DNA from: an uncultured SAR92 cluster bacterium
GTDB lineage: Bacteria > Pseudomonadota > Gammaproteobacteria > Pseudomonadales > Porticoccaceae
Length of the DNA: 64,000 nt
Assembly (NCBI GenBank): GCA_902596775.1
Contig: CACJVE010000008.1
Span: 1-64,000, forward strand
Direction of reading: 5' to 3'
Shown here: in pieces, positions 41,221 to 50,527 of the stretch
Position numbering within the stretch: position 1 is the stretch's first letter
Layout of the letters: every line of letters starts with the position of its first letter
The notes under the pieces: generated by a model
Seen by the model: the letters and a program-made list of their open reading frames with translations, nothing else
Database searches by the model: none
Told to the model about the DNA's origin: nothing
Program-made: the position numbers and the translations under genes

Positions 41221-41299
41221 TGTAATGGACATTGGATACATTTTTTGGCATCCTAATTTAACAAATCTTTGAAAAACTAATCGGTTCAAAAGGATAGGT

Positions 41300-42916
41300 A
41301 TGGAAAAGTATGACGCTATAGTGATTGGTGCTGGCCATAATGGCTTGACTAACGCAGCATATCTCGCAAAATCCGGACTAAAAGTGTTGGTTGTTGAGAA
41401 AAATGACTATATTGGCGGTGCCGCAGTTAGTCGAGAGTTATATACAGATTGGAAGTATTCGAATTGCTCGTATGTTTGTAGTTTATTGAGACCTGAGATA
41501 ATGAGAGATCTCCAATTGCCAAGGCATGGCCTACAGGTGGTTCCTTATGGCGGAGGCGTGACCTTCATGCAGAATGGAGATTATTACGGTAACCATGCTG
41601 ACCATGAAAGACAATATCGAGAGGTTGCAAGGCACTCGAAAAGAGATGCGAATGCTTATGAGCGGTACGAAGCTGACGTTATGAAGCAAACAAGACTCAT
41701 TAGACCTTTTCTCATGAGAACGCCACCTGATCCGACCTCTTTGAAACCAAAGGATTTAAAGGAACTCGCGTTGTTAGCAAGTTCGTTTGCAAGCATGGGG
41801 GAAGAGGGGTTAGCTGACACCATGCGTTTCTGGACGATGAGTATCGGTGACTTTTTGGATGAATACTTTGAATCTGACGTGATCAAAGCGCACTTGGCCG
41901 GTAGCGGAATTATTGGTACAGCTTTGGGGGTTTATTCTCCAGGCACCGCATACGTTTTACTGCATCATTATATGGGTGATGTAGACGGGTCAGTTGGAGC
42001 ATGGGGATTCGCGCGAGGCGGTATGGGTGCAGTATCGAACTCTCTAGCATCATCGTTTCAGTCATTTGGTGGCACGATTCAAAGAAACGCCGAGGTTGAC
42101 CAAATTATTGTTAAAAATGGTAAGACATCGGGAGTTGCCCTCAGTAATGGTGACGAGATCTATTCAGACATAGTTGTTTCAAATTTGGATCCAAAAAGAA
42201 CATTCCTCAAAATAATGGATGAAAAAGATTTGCCAACAGATGTCGTTAGGAAAGCGAAAAATTTCAAAATTAGGGGATCATCTGGAAAGCTTAATATTGC
42301 ACTTGATGGGTTACCCACTTTTAATGGGTTGCCCAAGGGCAGTCCTCTATGTCTTGGGGAGAAGCACTTTAGTGATTCATTAACTAGAATGGAGAGGGCT
42401 TATGATGATTGGAAAAATGAAACTTGGTCAAAAGACCCATACGTCGACATGCTTATTCCAACTCAACTTGACCCGACGATGGCGCCTCCTGGGAAACATA
42501 TGATGTCTGTTTTTGTCCAATATGCTCCTCCAAAAATTGATGGTCGAGAGTGGAGAGAAGAGGATAGAGATGGATTTGCGAAATCAGTGATTGATCAAAT
42601 TGCAAATTACAGCCCCGATTTTAAGGATTTGATTTTGCATTGTGAGGTCAGAACTCCAAAAGAAATTGAGAGTGAAGTGGGACTAACTGAGGGTAATATC
42701 TTCATGGGAGAATTAACATTCGACCAATTGTTATTTAACAGACCATTTCCTGGTTACGCGCAATACCGAGGTCCGGTCAAAGGAATGTATATGTGTGGCT
42801 CGGGAACACATCCGGGTGGCGGTGTGATGGCAGCTCCGGGTGCAAATGCCGCACGTGAGATTTTATATGATTTGAAGCGTTCCAATACCGTTCCGGAGGG
42901 CTATGCTGATGATTGA
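41300..42916 (+). CDS. CrtI/PYROXD2-like FAD-dependent oxidoreductase (module copy B, gene 1)
   Basis: GAGHNGLTNAAYLAKSGLKVLVVEKNDYIGG; collinear homologue of 20286-21899. Confidence 0.88.
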   Translation: MEKYDAIVIGAGHNGLTNAAYLAKSGLKVLVVEKNDYIGGAAVSRELYTDWKYSNCSYVCSLLRPEIMRDLQLPRHGLQVVPYGGGVTFMQNGDYYGNHADHERQYREVARHSKRDANAYERYEADVMKQTRLIRPFLMRTPPDPTSLKPKDLKELALLASSFASMGEEGLADTMRFWTMSIGDFLDEYFESDVIKAHLAGSGIIGTALGVYSPGTAYVLLHHYMGDVDGSVGAWGFARGGMGAVSNSLASSFQSFGGTIQRNAEVDQIIVKNGKTSGVALSNGDEIYSDIVVSNLDPKRTFLKIMDEKDLPTDVVRKAKNFKIRGSSGKLNIALDGLPTFNGLPKGSPLCLGEKHFSDSLTRMERAYDDWKNETWSKDPYVDMLIPTQLDPTMAPPGKHMMSVFVQYAPPKIDGREWREEDRDGFAKSVIDQIANYSPDFKDLILHCEVRTPKEIESEVGLTEGNIFMGELTFDQLLFNRPFPGYAQYRGPVKGMYMCGSGTHPGGGVMAAPGANAAREILYDLKRSNTVPEGYADD

Positions 42917-44477
42917 TACTACGAAGCAGTATGACACCATTATAATTGGCGGCGGCCACAATGGTTTAACGTGTGCTTTTTATCTGGCGAAGGCTGGTAA
43001 AAAAGTTTTAGTTCTGGAAGCTAGTGAGCAAGTCGGTGGTGGCTGTTCAACGAATGTTTTTCATGACCAATTTAGTGTTTCATCTTGTGCTCAATGGTTA
43101 TATCAGCTCAATCCAAAAGTGGCATCTGATTTAAAATTAAATTCTCACGGTTTAGAGATTGCTGCTAAAGATCTGGCCACGATCGCACTAAGTGAAGATG
43201 GTGACCACTTAACAATAAATGGTGATGTTTTGTCAGGTGCGGGTGTCTCCGACGAAGATTGTGCCGCGTACAAAAAATTTAATACTCAGTTTAAAAAGTT
43301 TGCAAAATTTTTATCATCCGCGTTTGATCGAAGACCGCCTAAATTAGTTGAGAATAACTGGCGAGACCGTATTACAGCTCTGAAACTTGGTTTAGGGATG
43401 AAGTTAATGGGCAAAGCTGATATGCAAGACCTGATGAGATTAGCTTTAATCAATATTTATGATGTGATGGAAGAGAATTTTGATAACACGTTGTTGAAGG
43501 CGGCTATTAGTCTTGATGCAGTTTTAGGAACACATATGGGCCCAAGGTCGCCAAACACTGTTTACAGTTATCTGTATAAAAAAACAGGCGAGATTTTTGG
43601 CTACAACGGCCCATCACTGCCAAAAGGAGGTATGGGATCAATAACTAAGGCAATTGCAAAGTCAGCTCAGTCAGTTGGTGTTGAAATAATGACTGGTAAG
43701 AGAGTTCAAAACATCAACTTGGACTTGGACAAGGTAACGGGTATTACATTGGAAGACGGGGAGATTATTAGTAGTGAGATTGTTGTCTCGAATGCGGACC
43801 CCAGAACTACTCACTATGATCTCATTGGAAAGAAAAACCTTGAGACCGGCACCGTTCGCCGTGTTAGAGGGGTTAGAATGCAAGGTAATGCAGCTAAATT
43901 ACACTTGGCCTTAGACAGCTTGCCCTCATTCAAAGGATTGACAAACGAGGAAATGGGACAACGACTTGTCATAGCGCCCACTATGAAATACATAGAGGAT
44001 GCCTTTAATGCATGCAAGTATGGTGATTTTTCAGAAAAACCAGCTCTTGATATAAGTATTCCATCGATTCATGACTCGAGTCTCGCACCTGATGGAAAAC
44101 ATGTAATGTCAGTCATAGTTCAATACGCTCCATGTAAGCTGAATAGTGGTTGGGATATTGCAAAAAATGATTTTAAAGAAATTATTATCGATAGAATTAG
44201 AGACTTCGCTCCCGATATAAGAGACAAGATTCTCCATAGTGAGTTGCTAACTCCTGCAGACTTGGAAAACCGTCATTTAAACTACGGTGGTCATTGGCAT
44301 CATGGTGAGATAAGCCTTGATCAAATATTAATGATGCGTCCCTTTCCTGGCTCATCGCAATACAAAACTGTGATAGATGGTGTATTTCTATGTGGAGCAG
44401 GAAGCCATCCTGGTGGAGGTGTGATGGGACTGGCAGGTCATAATGCTGCAAAAGAGATCATAAGGAGTTCTAAATGA
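42903..44477 (+). CDS. CrtI/PYROXD2-like FAD-dependent oxidoreductase (module copy B, gene 2)
   Basis: GGGHNGLTCAFYLAKAGKKVLVLEASEQVGGG; PKGGMGSITKAIAKSAQSVG; overlaps gene 1. Confidence 0.88.
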   Translation: MLMIDTTKQYDTIIIGGGHNGLTCAFYLAKAGKKVLVLEASEQVGGGCSTNVFHDQFSVSSCAQWLYQLNPKVASDLKLNSHGLEIAAKDLATIALSEDGDHLTINGDVLSGAGVSDEDCAAYKKFNTQFKKFAKFLSSAFDRRPPKLVENNWRDRITALKLGLGMKLMGKADMQDLMRLALINIYDVMEENFDNTLLKAAISLDAVLGTHMGPRSPNTVYSYLYKKTGEIFGYNGPSLPKGGMGSITKAIAKSAQSVGVEIMTGKRVQNINLDLDKVTGITLEDGEIISSEIVVSNADPRTTHYDLIGKKNLETGTVRRVRGVRMQGNAAKLHLALDSLPSFKGLTNEEMGQRLVIAPTMKYIEDAFNACKYGDFSEKPALDISIPSIHDSSLAPDGKHVMSVIVQYAPCKLNSGWDIAKNDFKEIIIDRIRDFAPDIRDKILHSELLTPADLENRHLNYGGHWHHGEISLDQILMMRPFPGSSQYKTVIDGVFLCGAGSHPGGGVMGLAGHNAAKEIIRSSK

Positions 44478-45670
44478 AACTAACCCCGCATGATGAAACA
44501 ATGATGTTAAAAACACCATTTCACTCTCGGTGCGAGGCTGCATGTGAAATTAATATGTGGGAAGACTGGAAAGGATATACCAGCGCACAGGCATACACAG
44601 AAGTAGAGAAAGAATATTTTGCGGTTCGAAATGCTACCGGAGTCTTTGATATATCTCCGATGATGAAATATCGAATTACTGGTCCAGAGGCCGGTGAATA
44701 CCTCAATCGATTAGTAACCCGTGATATGAGGAAAATTAATGTTGGTAGAGTTGCATATGCCATTTGGTGTGATGATGATGGCAAAGTCATGGATGATGGA
44801 ACCGTTTTCAGATTAGGTGAAAATGACTACAGACTTTGCGCATATGCGCGATGTCTTGACTGGCTTATGTGGACAGCGGACGGGTTTGATGTAGATATTA
44901 CGGATGAAACTGCTGATGTAGCAGCATTGGCTGTTCAGGGTCCAACATCCTGCACGATATTTAGAAATATGGGTTTTGAGGGTCTTGAAAATCTTAAGCC
45001 CTTTGGCATGACAACCTTTCCTTTTAAAGAATCAACAGTGATGATCAGTCGAACTGGATTTACCGGTGATTTGGGCTATGAGATATGGATTAAGCCAGAT
45101 TTAGCTGAAAGCCTCTGGGACGCGCTATTCGAAGCGGGGAAGCTGTATGGAATTCAACCCATTGGTGGTTATGCATTAGATATGCTGAGAACGGAGGCTG
45201 GGTTTTTGCAAGCAGGTGTCGATTTCGTTCCCGCTGAAGAGGCCGTTAGGATAGGAAGATCGAGATCACCATTCGAATTGGGGCTCGGCTGGTTGGTGTC
45301 TTTTGATAAGCCTATCTTTAATGGACGCAGAGCGCTTTTACGTGAGAAAAATAATGGATCGGAATATGCCTTTGTTTATCTAGATGTAGACGGAAATAAA
45401 CCTGCAGAACATGCGTTTATCTATACAGACTCTAAAGCATCTAAAGAGGTTGGCACAGTTACCACGGCAGCTTGGTGTCCAACTGCTAAGTCAAATGTCG
45501 CATTTGCTCAGGTGGATGCAAAATATGGAAAGTTAGGACAAGAGCTTGTTGCTGAAATTTATTATGAACGAGAATTAAAATGGACTCGTGTCATGGCAAA
45601 GTGCACCGTTGTCAAGGGACCAGTTTTTGACCCACCAAGAAAAAGGCAAACACCAGCGCCGGCTTTCTAA
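44474..45670 (+). CDS. GcvT/aminomethyltransferase-family protein (module copy B, gene 3)
   Basis: YRITGPEAGEYLNRLVTRDM, GKVMDDGTVFRLGENDYRLC, SRTGFTGDLGYEIW; ATGA overlap with gene 2. Confidence 0.86.
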   Translation: MKLTPHDETMMLKTPFHSRCEAACEINMWEDWKGYTSAQAYTEVEKEYFAVRNATGVFDISPMMKYRITGPEAGEYLNRLVTRDMRKINVGRVAYAIWCDDDGKVMDDGTVFRLGENDYRLCAYARCLDWLMWTADGFDVDITDETADVAALAVQGPTSCTIFRNMGFEGLENLKPFGMTTFPFKESTVMISRTGFTGDLGYEIWIKPDLAESLWDALFEAGKLYGIQPIGGYALDMLRTEAGFLQAGVDFVPAEEAVRIGRSRSPFELGLGWLVSFDKPIFNGRRALLREKNNGSEYAFVYLDVDGNKPAEHAFIYTDSKASKEVGTVTTAAWCPTAKSNVAFAQVDAKYGKLGQELVAEIYYERELKWTRVMAKCTVVKGPVFDPPRKRQTPAPAF

Positions 45671-47772
45671 TGACCAAATTGTTTCTGGATAAGCTTATTG
45701 CTCCTGTATCGATTGCAGTAGTAGGGGTATCACAGAAACCAAATACGGTGGGCAATGAAGTCATTGTCAATCTCCAAAAAGGTGGTTATTCGGGCGATCT
45801 ATTTTTTGTAAATCCTCGATATAAAAACTTGATGGGTCAACCTTGCTTTGAAAGTCTTTCTGTTTTACCTAAAAAACCTGAGCATGTCATCTTTGCGATT
45901 AATGACACGCGTTTGGAGGAGTCTTTTGACGAGCTAATTCGATTGGGAATCAAAGCATGCACCATTTTTTCATCCTTGATTTTACAAACTGATTCAGAGC
46001 CGAATTTAAAAAGTCGAATAAACGCTAAAGCGAAGGAGAATGACATTCTCATCATCGGAGCTAATTCGATGGGTGTATACAATATTGCAAACAATACTCT
46101 CATTGGTGGATTCGATACCCGAGACCATCCTTCTGATGGAAACACAACCCTGATAAGTCAATCTGGAGCGGGAATGTCTGGCATTGTTGACTGTGAGGAA
46201 CGAATAAAATTCAATCTAGCAGTATCTACTGGCTATGAGTTGACTACAACTATGGAGGACTATCTCGAATATGCAATTGATCTTCCAGATACTAAAGTCA
46301 TTGGCCTATTTTTGGAAACAGTCCGAAATCCTGAAAAGTTCATCATGTGCTTGGAAAGGGCAGCAGACGAAAAAATACCTATTGTCGTTATTAAAGTTGG
46401 AAAGACAGAACTCTCCAAAAAAATGGCTGAATCACATTCTGGAGCAATGGCAGGCAGTGACCGTGCTTACAACGCACTTTTTAGACGTTTTGGCGTTCTA
46501 AGGGTTGATGATATGGAGCAAATGTCAGCCTGTTTAATTATGATGTCTCATACTAATTCAGTGGGCACAGGAGACTTAGTTTGCCTTCATGATTCAGGTG
46601 GAGAGCGGCAGCTACTCATTGATCTCGCCGATAGTCTGGATGTTCGGCTTGCTAAAATTTCGGAGGATACTAAATTAGGTTTAAACCAGATTTTGGATCC
46701 AGGATTACCTGCGGTCAATCCTTTGGATGGTTGGGGAGCAGGAGGCGCGAATGCTTCGGAGGTTATGGCTTCTTCTTTTGAAAAGCTTTTGCTTGATAAA
46801 TCCGCTGCACTGGGTGCAGTGGTTCATGATAGAGGACCTAATAGTGAAATTTATACGTCTTACATTGAATATCTGAGGAGAGGGGAAAAAGTATCAAAAA
46901 AACCAGTTTTTCTTGTCTCCAATCGGCAAGGTAGTGGTGAGGATAGATTAGCAGTAGAACTTTCCCACAAAGGTTTCCCAGTAATTGACGGCATTCATCA
47001 GTTTTTGGTTGGTGTTAAGAAAATGATTGAATTTAGGGATTTTCATTCGTTAAAAAAACAAGAAAAAAGTTTTATTGATTTAACTCAATACGAGTATTTA
47101 AGAGAGAAAATTGAGGAAGGACTAACGTCAGATCAAAAGTTATTTGAATTTTTAAATTGTTTTGATATTCCGATGAATAAATTGGAAACAGTCTCGAGTT
47201 TGGATGAATTACTAAATATGAAGCACAACTTTCCTATTGTGCTGAAAACCGCTAATCCTGATGTAAAGCATAAATCGGATGAGGGTGGCGTCTTTTTAAA
47301 TATTGATAGCAAACAAGCTCTTGCGAATTCTTACGAAGAGTTGTCAGTAAAGTTTGGACCTTTTGTTTCAGTATCGCCATTCATTGAAAATTCAGGTATA
47401 GAAATGATTTTGGGCATAACGAAGGACGAGCAATTTGGCCCTCTGATTCTAATAGGATTTGGTGGTATTTACACAGAAGTATTTAATCAAGTGATCTTGT
47501 TAATGCCGCCATTTGATTGCCAAGTTGTCAGAAATGCGTTGCGGGAGCTTCCACATTACAATATTTTACATGGGGTTAGAGGAGAAAGTGCTGTTGATAT
47601 TGAGAGTTATTGTAAGGCAGCAGTTGGTTTGTCCGATTTGGCGCTAGCTTTTGGAGATTGTATTGATGAAATGGATATTAATCCTGTGAAAGTTATGGCC
47701 AAAGGCTGTATTGGACTGGATGCATTGTTGATTCGTAGTCAAAAAAAAATTTTAGAAATAGAGTGCTCTTAG
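45670..47772 (+). CDS. ADP-forming acetate/acyl-CoA ligase family protein (CoA-binding plus ATP-grasp)
   Basis: SIAVVGVSQKPNTVGNEV, SQSGAGMSGI, ATP-grasp PIVLKTANPDVKHKSDEGGVFLNI. Confidence 0.87.
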   Translation: MTKLFLDKLIAPVSIAVVGVSQKPNTVGNEVIVNLQKGGYSGDLFFVNPRYKNLMGQPCFESLSVLPKKPEHVIFAINDTRLEESFDELIRLGIKACTIFSSLILQTDSEPNLKSRINAKAKENDILIIGANSMGVYNIANNTLIGGFDTRDHPSDGNTTLISQSGAGMSGIVDCEERIKFNLAVSTGYELTTTMEDYLEYAIDLPDTKVIGLFLETVRNPEKFIMCLERAADEKIPIVVIKVGKTELSKKMAESHSGAMAGSDRAYNALFRRFGVLRVDDMEQMSACLIMMSHTNSVGTGDLVCLHDSGGERQLLIDLADSLDVRLAKISEDTKLGLNQILDPGLPAVNPLDGWGAGGANASEVMASSFEKLLLDKSAALGAVVHDRGPNSEIYTSYIEYLRRGEKVSKKPVFLVSNRQGSGEDRLAVELSHKGFPVIDGIHQFLVGVKKMIEFRDFHSLKKQEKSFIDLTQYEYLREKIEEGLTSDQKLFEFLNCFDIPMNKLETVSSLDELLNMKHNFPIVLKTANPDVKHKSDEGGVFLNIDSKQALANSYEELSVKFGPFVSVSPFIENSGIEMILGITKDEQFGPLILIGFGGIYTEVFNQVILLMPPFDCQVVRNALRELPHYNILHGVRGESAVDIESYCKAAVGLSDLALAFGDCIDEMDINPVKVMAKGCIGLDALLIRSQKKILEIECS

Positions 47773-49152
47773 ATGCAATTAGCAAATAATGAGGAGTTAG
47801 ATACGTTTCTCAAAATACATCCATCTATAAAAATGATGGAAGTTTTGATGATCGATATGAATGGAATTATTCGATGTAAGCGGATACCCAGGTCGGAGTT
47901 TGCAGAGCTTTTTACTGAAGGTCTTAAGAGCCCCGCCTCGACAGTTCTTCTGAATGTAAAAGGCGAGTTTTGTGATGAATTGGATAAAGTAGATTTAGAT
48001 GGAGATCCTGATCGTCTTATAAGACCAATAAAAAATACCTTATCTATAATCCCGTGGCTTGAGTCTGAAACTGCGCAAGTATTATCGACATTCACAGAGT
48101 TAGATGGTGAGCCAAATCTTTTTGACTCAAGAAACGTGCTAATTAACTCATTGAAACCTTTATATGCGCTTGGCTTGAAATTGGTAGTGGCAACAGAATT
48201 AGAATTCTATTTGATAAAGAGTGGAGATTCGTCAAGACCCGAGCCACTGCTTTCAAAAATCCCAGGGACGAATCGAGATCAACCAGGAATTCAATACGCA
48301 ATGCCCGAGGATCTTTGGGATCATGATCAATTTTTGGATGACGTAAGATCTGCTTGTGATTGTCAGAACATTCCTATGACTACAATTCATTCGGAATATG
48401 CACCAGGTCAGTTTGAAATTAATCTGCATCATACCGATGATCCAATTAAAGCGTGTCAGGATGCGTTTCTTTTGAAAAGGCTCGTTAAAGGAATTGCCAG
48501 AAAGCATAGTATGGCGGCAACATTTATGGCCAAACCCTTTAAGGACATTGCAGGAAGCGGGTTACATATTCACATGAGTCTTTACGATAAAGACGGTGAC
48601 AATGTGTTTGCTGATCAAAATTCGTCTGAGATCCCCGCGATATCGTCAATTTTATTACATGCTATTGGAGGCCTTTCAGATTTGATGAGTGATTCAATGG
48701 CAATTTTCGCGCCAAATGCAAATTCATATAGACGGCTTATTCCAGGTAACTTTGCTCCGCTAACGCCAAATTGGGGATATAACCATCGGGATGTTGCTTT
48801 GCGGGTACCAGTTTCAAATCTCAAAAATATGAGGATTGAGCACAGAGTATCTGGTGCTGATGCAAATCCATATCTTGTGTTAAGCGCTATTGTCGCAGGT
48901 ATTCATCATGGTATTACTCAGGAATGTACGCCCTCAATGATGATTGCTGAGGGTGCAGAAATAGAGGAAATTATAACACTCCCGCGTATATGGCCTGATG
49001 CAATAAATGAATTTGGAAGCGGTGTCGCTCTTTCTCAGTATCTTGGGGCGGATTTTTGCAAGCTATATGAAACGGTTAGACGAAGTGAAATGGAAGAGAT
49101 TAGTGCTCAAATACCAGATATTGACTATGATTGGTATTTGAGAGCAATGTAA
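47773..49152 (+). CDS. Glutamine synthetase family protein (PuuA/gamma-glutamylamide synthetase-like)
   Basis: ATELEFYLIKSG, APGQFEINLHHTDDP, GSGLHIHMSL, NSYRRLIPGNFAPLTPNWGYNHRDVALRVP. Confidence 0.87.
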   Translation: MQLANNEELDTFLKIHPSIKMMEVLMIDMNGIIRCKRIPRSEFAELFTEGLKSPASTVLLNVKGEFCDELDKVDLDGDPDRLIRPIKNTLSIIPWLESETAQVLSTFTELDGEPNLFDSRNVLINSLKPLYALGLKLVVATELEFYLIKSGDSSRPEPLLSKIPGTNRDQPGIQYAMPEDLWDHDQFLDDVRSACDCQNIPMTTIHSEYAPGQFEINLHHTDDPIKACQDAFLLKRLVKGIARKHSMAATFMAKPFKDIAGSGLHIHMSLYDKDGDNVFADQNSSEIPAISSILLHAIGGLSDLMSDSMAIFAPNANSYRRLIPGNFAPLTPNWGYNHRDVALRVPVSNLKNMRIEHRVSGADANPYLVLSAIVAGIHHGITQECTPSMMIAEGAEIEEIITLPRIWPDAINEFGSGVALSQYLGADFCKLYETVRRSEMEEISAQIPDIDYDWYLRAM

Positions 49153-49252
49153 GAAAAAACTAGTTTTCAGCTTAAATTTTAATGAACTTTACTATGCTAA
49201 TCGCGTAAAATAACAACTAGTATTTAGAATAAAGGCTTAGGGTGTTGGTTCA

Positions 49253-50515
49253 ATGCACGTAATTGCTACAGACGTTTCGGATACAAAAGATAAGATGGCT
49301 CGCATGGCCAAGGAGCAGCTTGAAAAACCAGGTTTTGCTATCGATCCTTATTTCTATAGATCGCATGTTACCTATCAATCTGAACTCGAGCACATAGTGT
49401 TCAAGAGTTGGCTATATGCTGGACATATTAGCCAAATTCCGAATAAAGGAGATTATTTCCTTGTGGATATTGGTGAGGATTCAATTATCGTGTGTCGTGA
49501 TCGAAAGGAACAGATCCATGCCATGCATAATATGTGTCGTCACAGAGGCGCTCGCGTATGTGAAGAGTCATCAGGTAATAAGAGAACCTTTTCATGTCCC
49601 TATCATGGTTGGGGCTATGGTCTTGATGGCAAATTGAAAGCAGCTCGAGACATGAGAGATGTTGAAGGTTTTGATTTTGATGACTATGGATTACTGCATG
49701 TAAGGATGGAGATCTTTCAAGGAATGATCTTCATAAATTGTGATCCTGACGCACCTGATTTTCAGAAACCATTATCTAAAATTTCTCGGCAACTAGGTGC
49801 TTATGACTTGGAAAATGCCAAGGTAGCCGAAGCTAAAACTTATAAAATCGATGCCAATTGGAAGCTTTGTTTAGAGAATTACCTCGAATGTTACCACTGT
49901 GCAAGTTCTCATCGTCACTACGCAAAATTGCATACGTTAGAAGCTCTTGCTCATAAGGTTAAACCGATTAACGAGGCGATGTGGGGTAGGGCAGAAGAAA
50001 TCACTGGAGTTGAGGGAATCGCGGATGAATTTTATGGTTATTATAATGATTCATCTGCATTTGGAGCGTGCTCATATCACAGTCGATATGCGTTATATGA
50101 GGGTTATCAAAGTGGAAGCAAAGATGGCACGCCGGTTGCGCCGTTGATGGGAAACATGAAGGGATATGATGGAGGGGCGGGCGATTTCCAGTTAGGTCCA
50201 TTGACATTTATGCTCAATTATCCAGATCACTGTGTTCTTTATAGGTTTATACCGCGGAGTCTTACTCAAACAGACATGGAACTCGTTTGGTTTGTTAACG
50301 GTGATGCTGAGGAGGGTGTCGATTATCAGAAGGAAGATCTTACTTGGCTATGGCATTTTACAAGCCTTGAAGACGAATTCATTATCATGAGAAATAGTGC
50401 GGGTGTGAACTCACATTTTTTCCAACCTGGACCTTATCACCCAGAGCATGAGTCCACATGTATGGAATTCATTTCCTGGTACTTGAAGGCACTGTCCAAG
50501 ATCAAATCAAGTTAG
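49253..50515 (+). CDS. Rieske non-heme iron oxygenase alpha subunit (GbcA/CntA-like architecture)
   Basis: Rieske CRHRG...CPYHGW and mononuclear iron ENYLECYHCASSHRHY motifs. Confidence 0.88.
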   Translation: MHVIATDVSDTKDKMARMAKEQLEKPGFAIDPYFYRSHVTYQSELEHIVFKSWLYAGHISQIPNKGDYFLVDIGEDSIIVCRDRKEQIHAMHNMCRHRGARVCEESSGNKRTFSCPYHGWGYGLDGKLKAARDMRDVEGFDFDDYGLLHVRMEIFQGMIFINCDPDAPDFQKPLSKISRQLGAYDLENAKVAEAKTYKIDANWKLCLENYLECYHCASSHRHYAKLHTLEALAHKVKPINEAMWGRAEEITGVEGIADEFYGYYNDSSAFGACSYHSRYALYEGYQSGSKDGTPVAPLMGNMKGYDGGAGDFQLGPLTFMLNYPDHCVLYRFIPRSLTQTDMELVWFVNGDAEEGVDYQKEDLTWLWHFTSLEDEFIIMRNSAGVNSHFFQPGPYHPEHESTCMEFISWYLKALSKIKSS

Positions 50516-50527
50516 ATAAAAGGGTAT

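Noticed and set aside
17616-45670. Mobile element explaining the two flavoprotein/GcvT modules
   Set aside because: I saw no transposase, integrase, flanking inverted repeats or target-site duplications; the copies are diverged in sequence.
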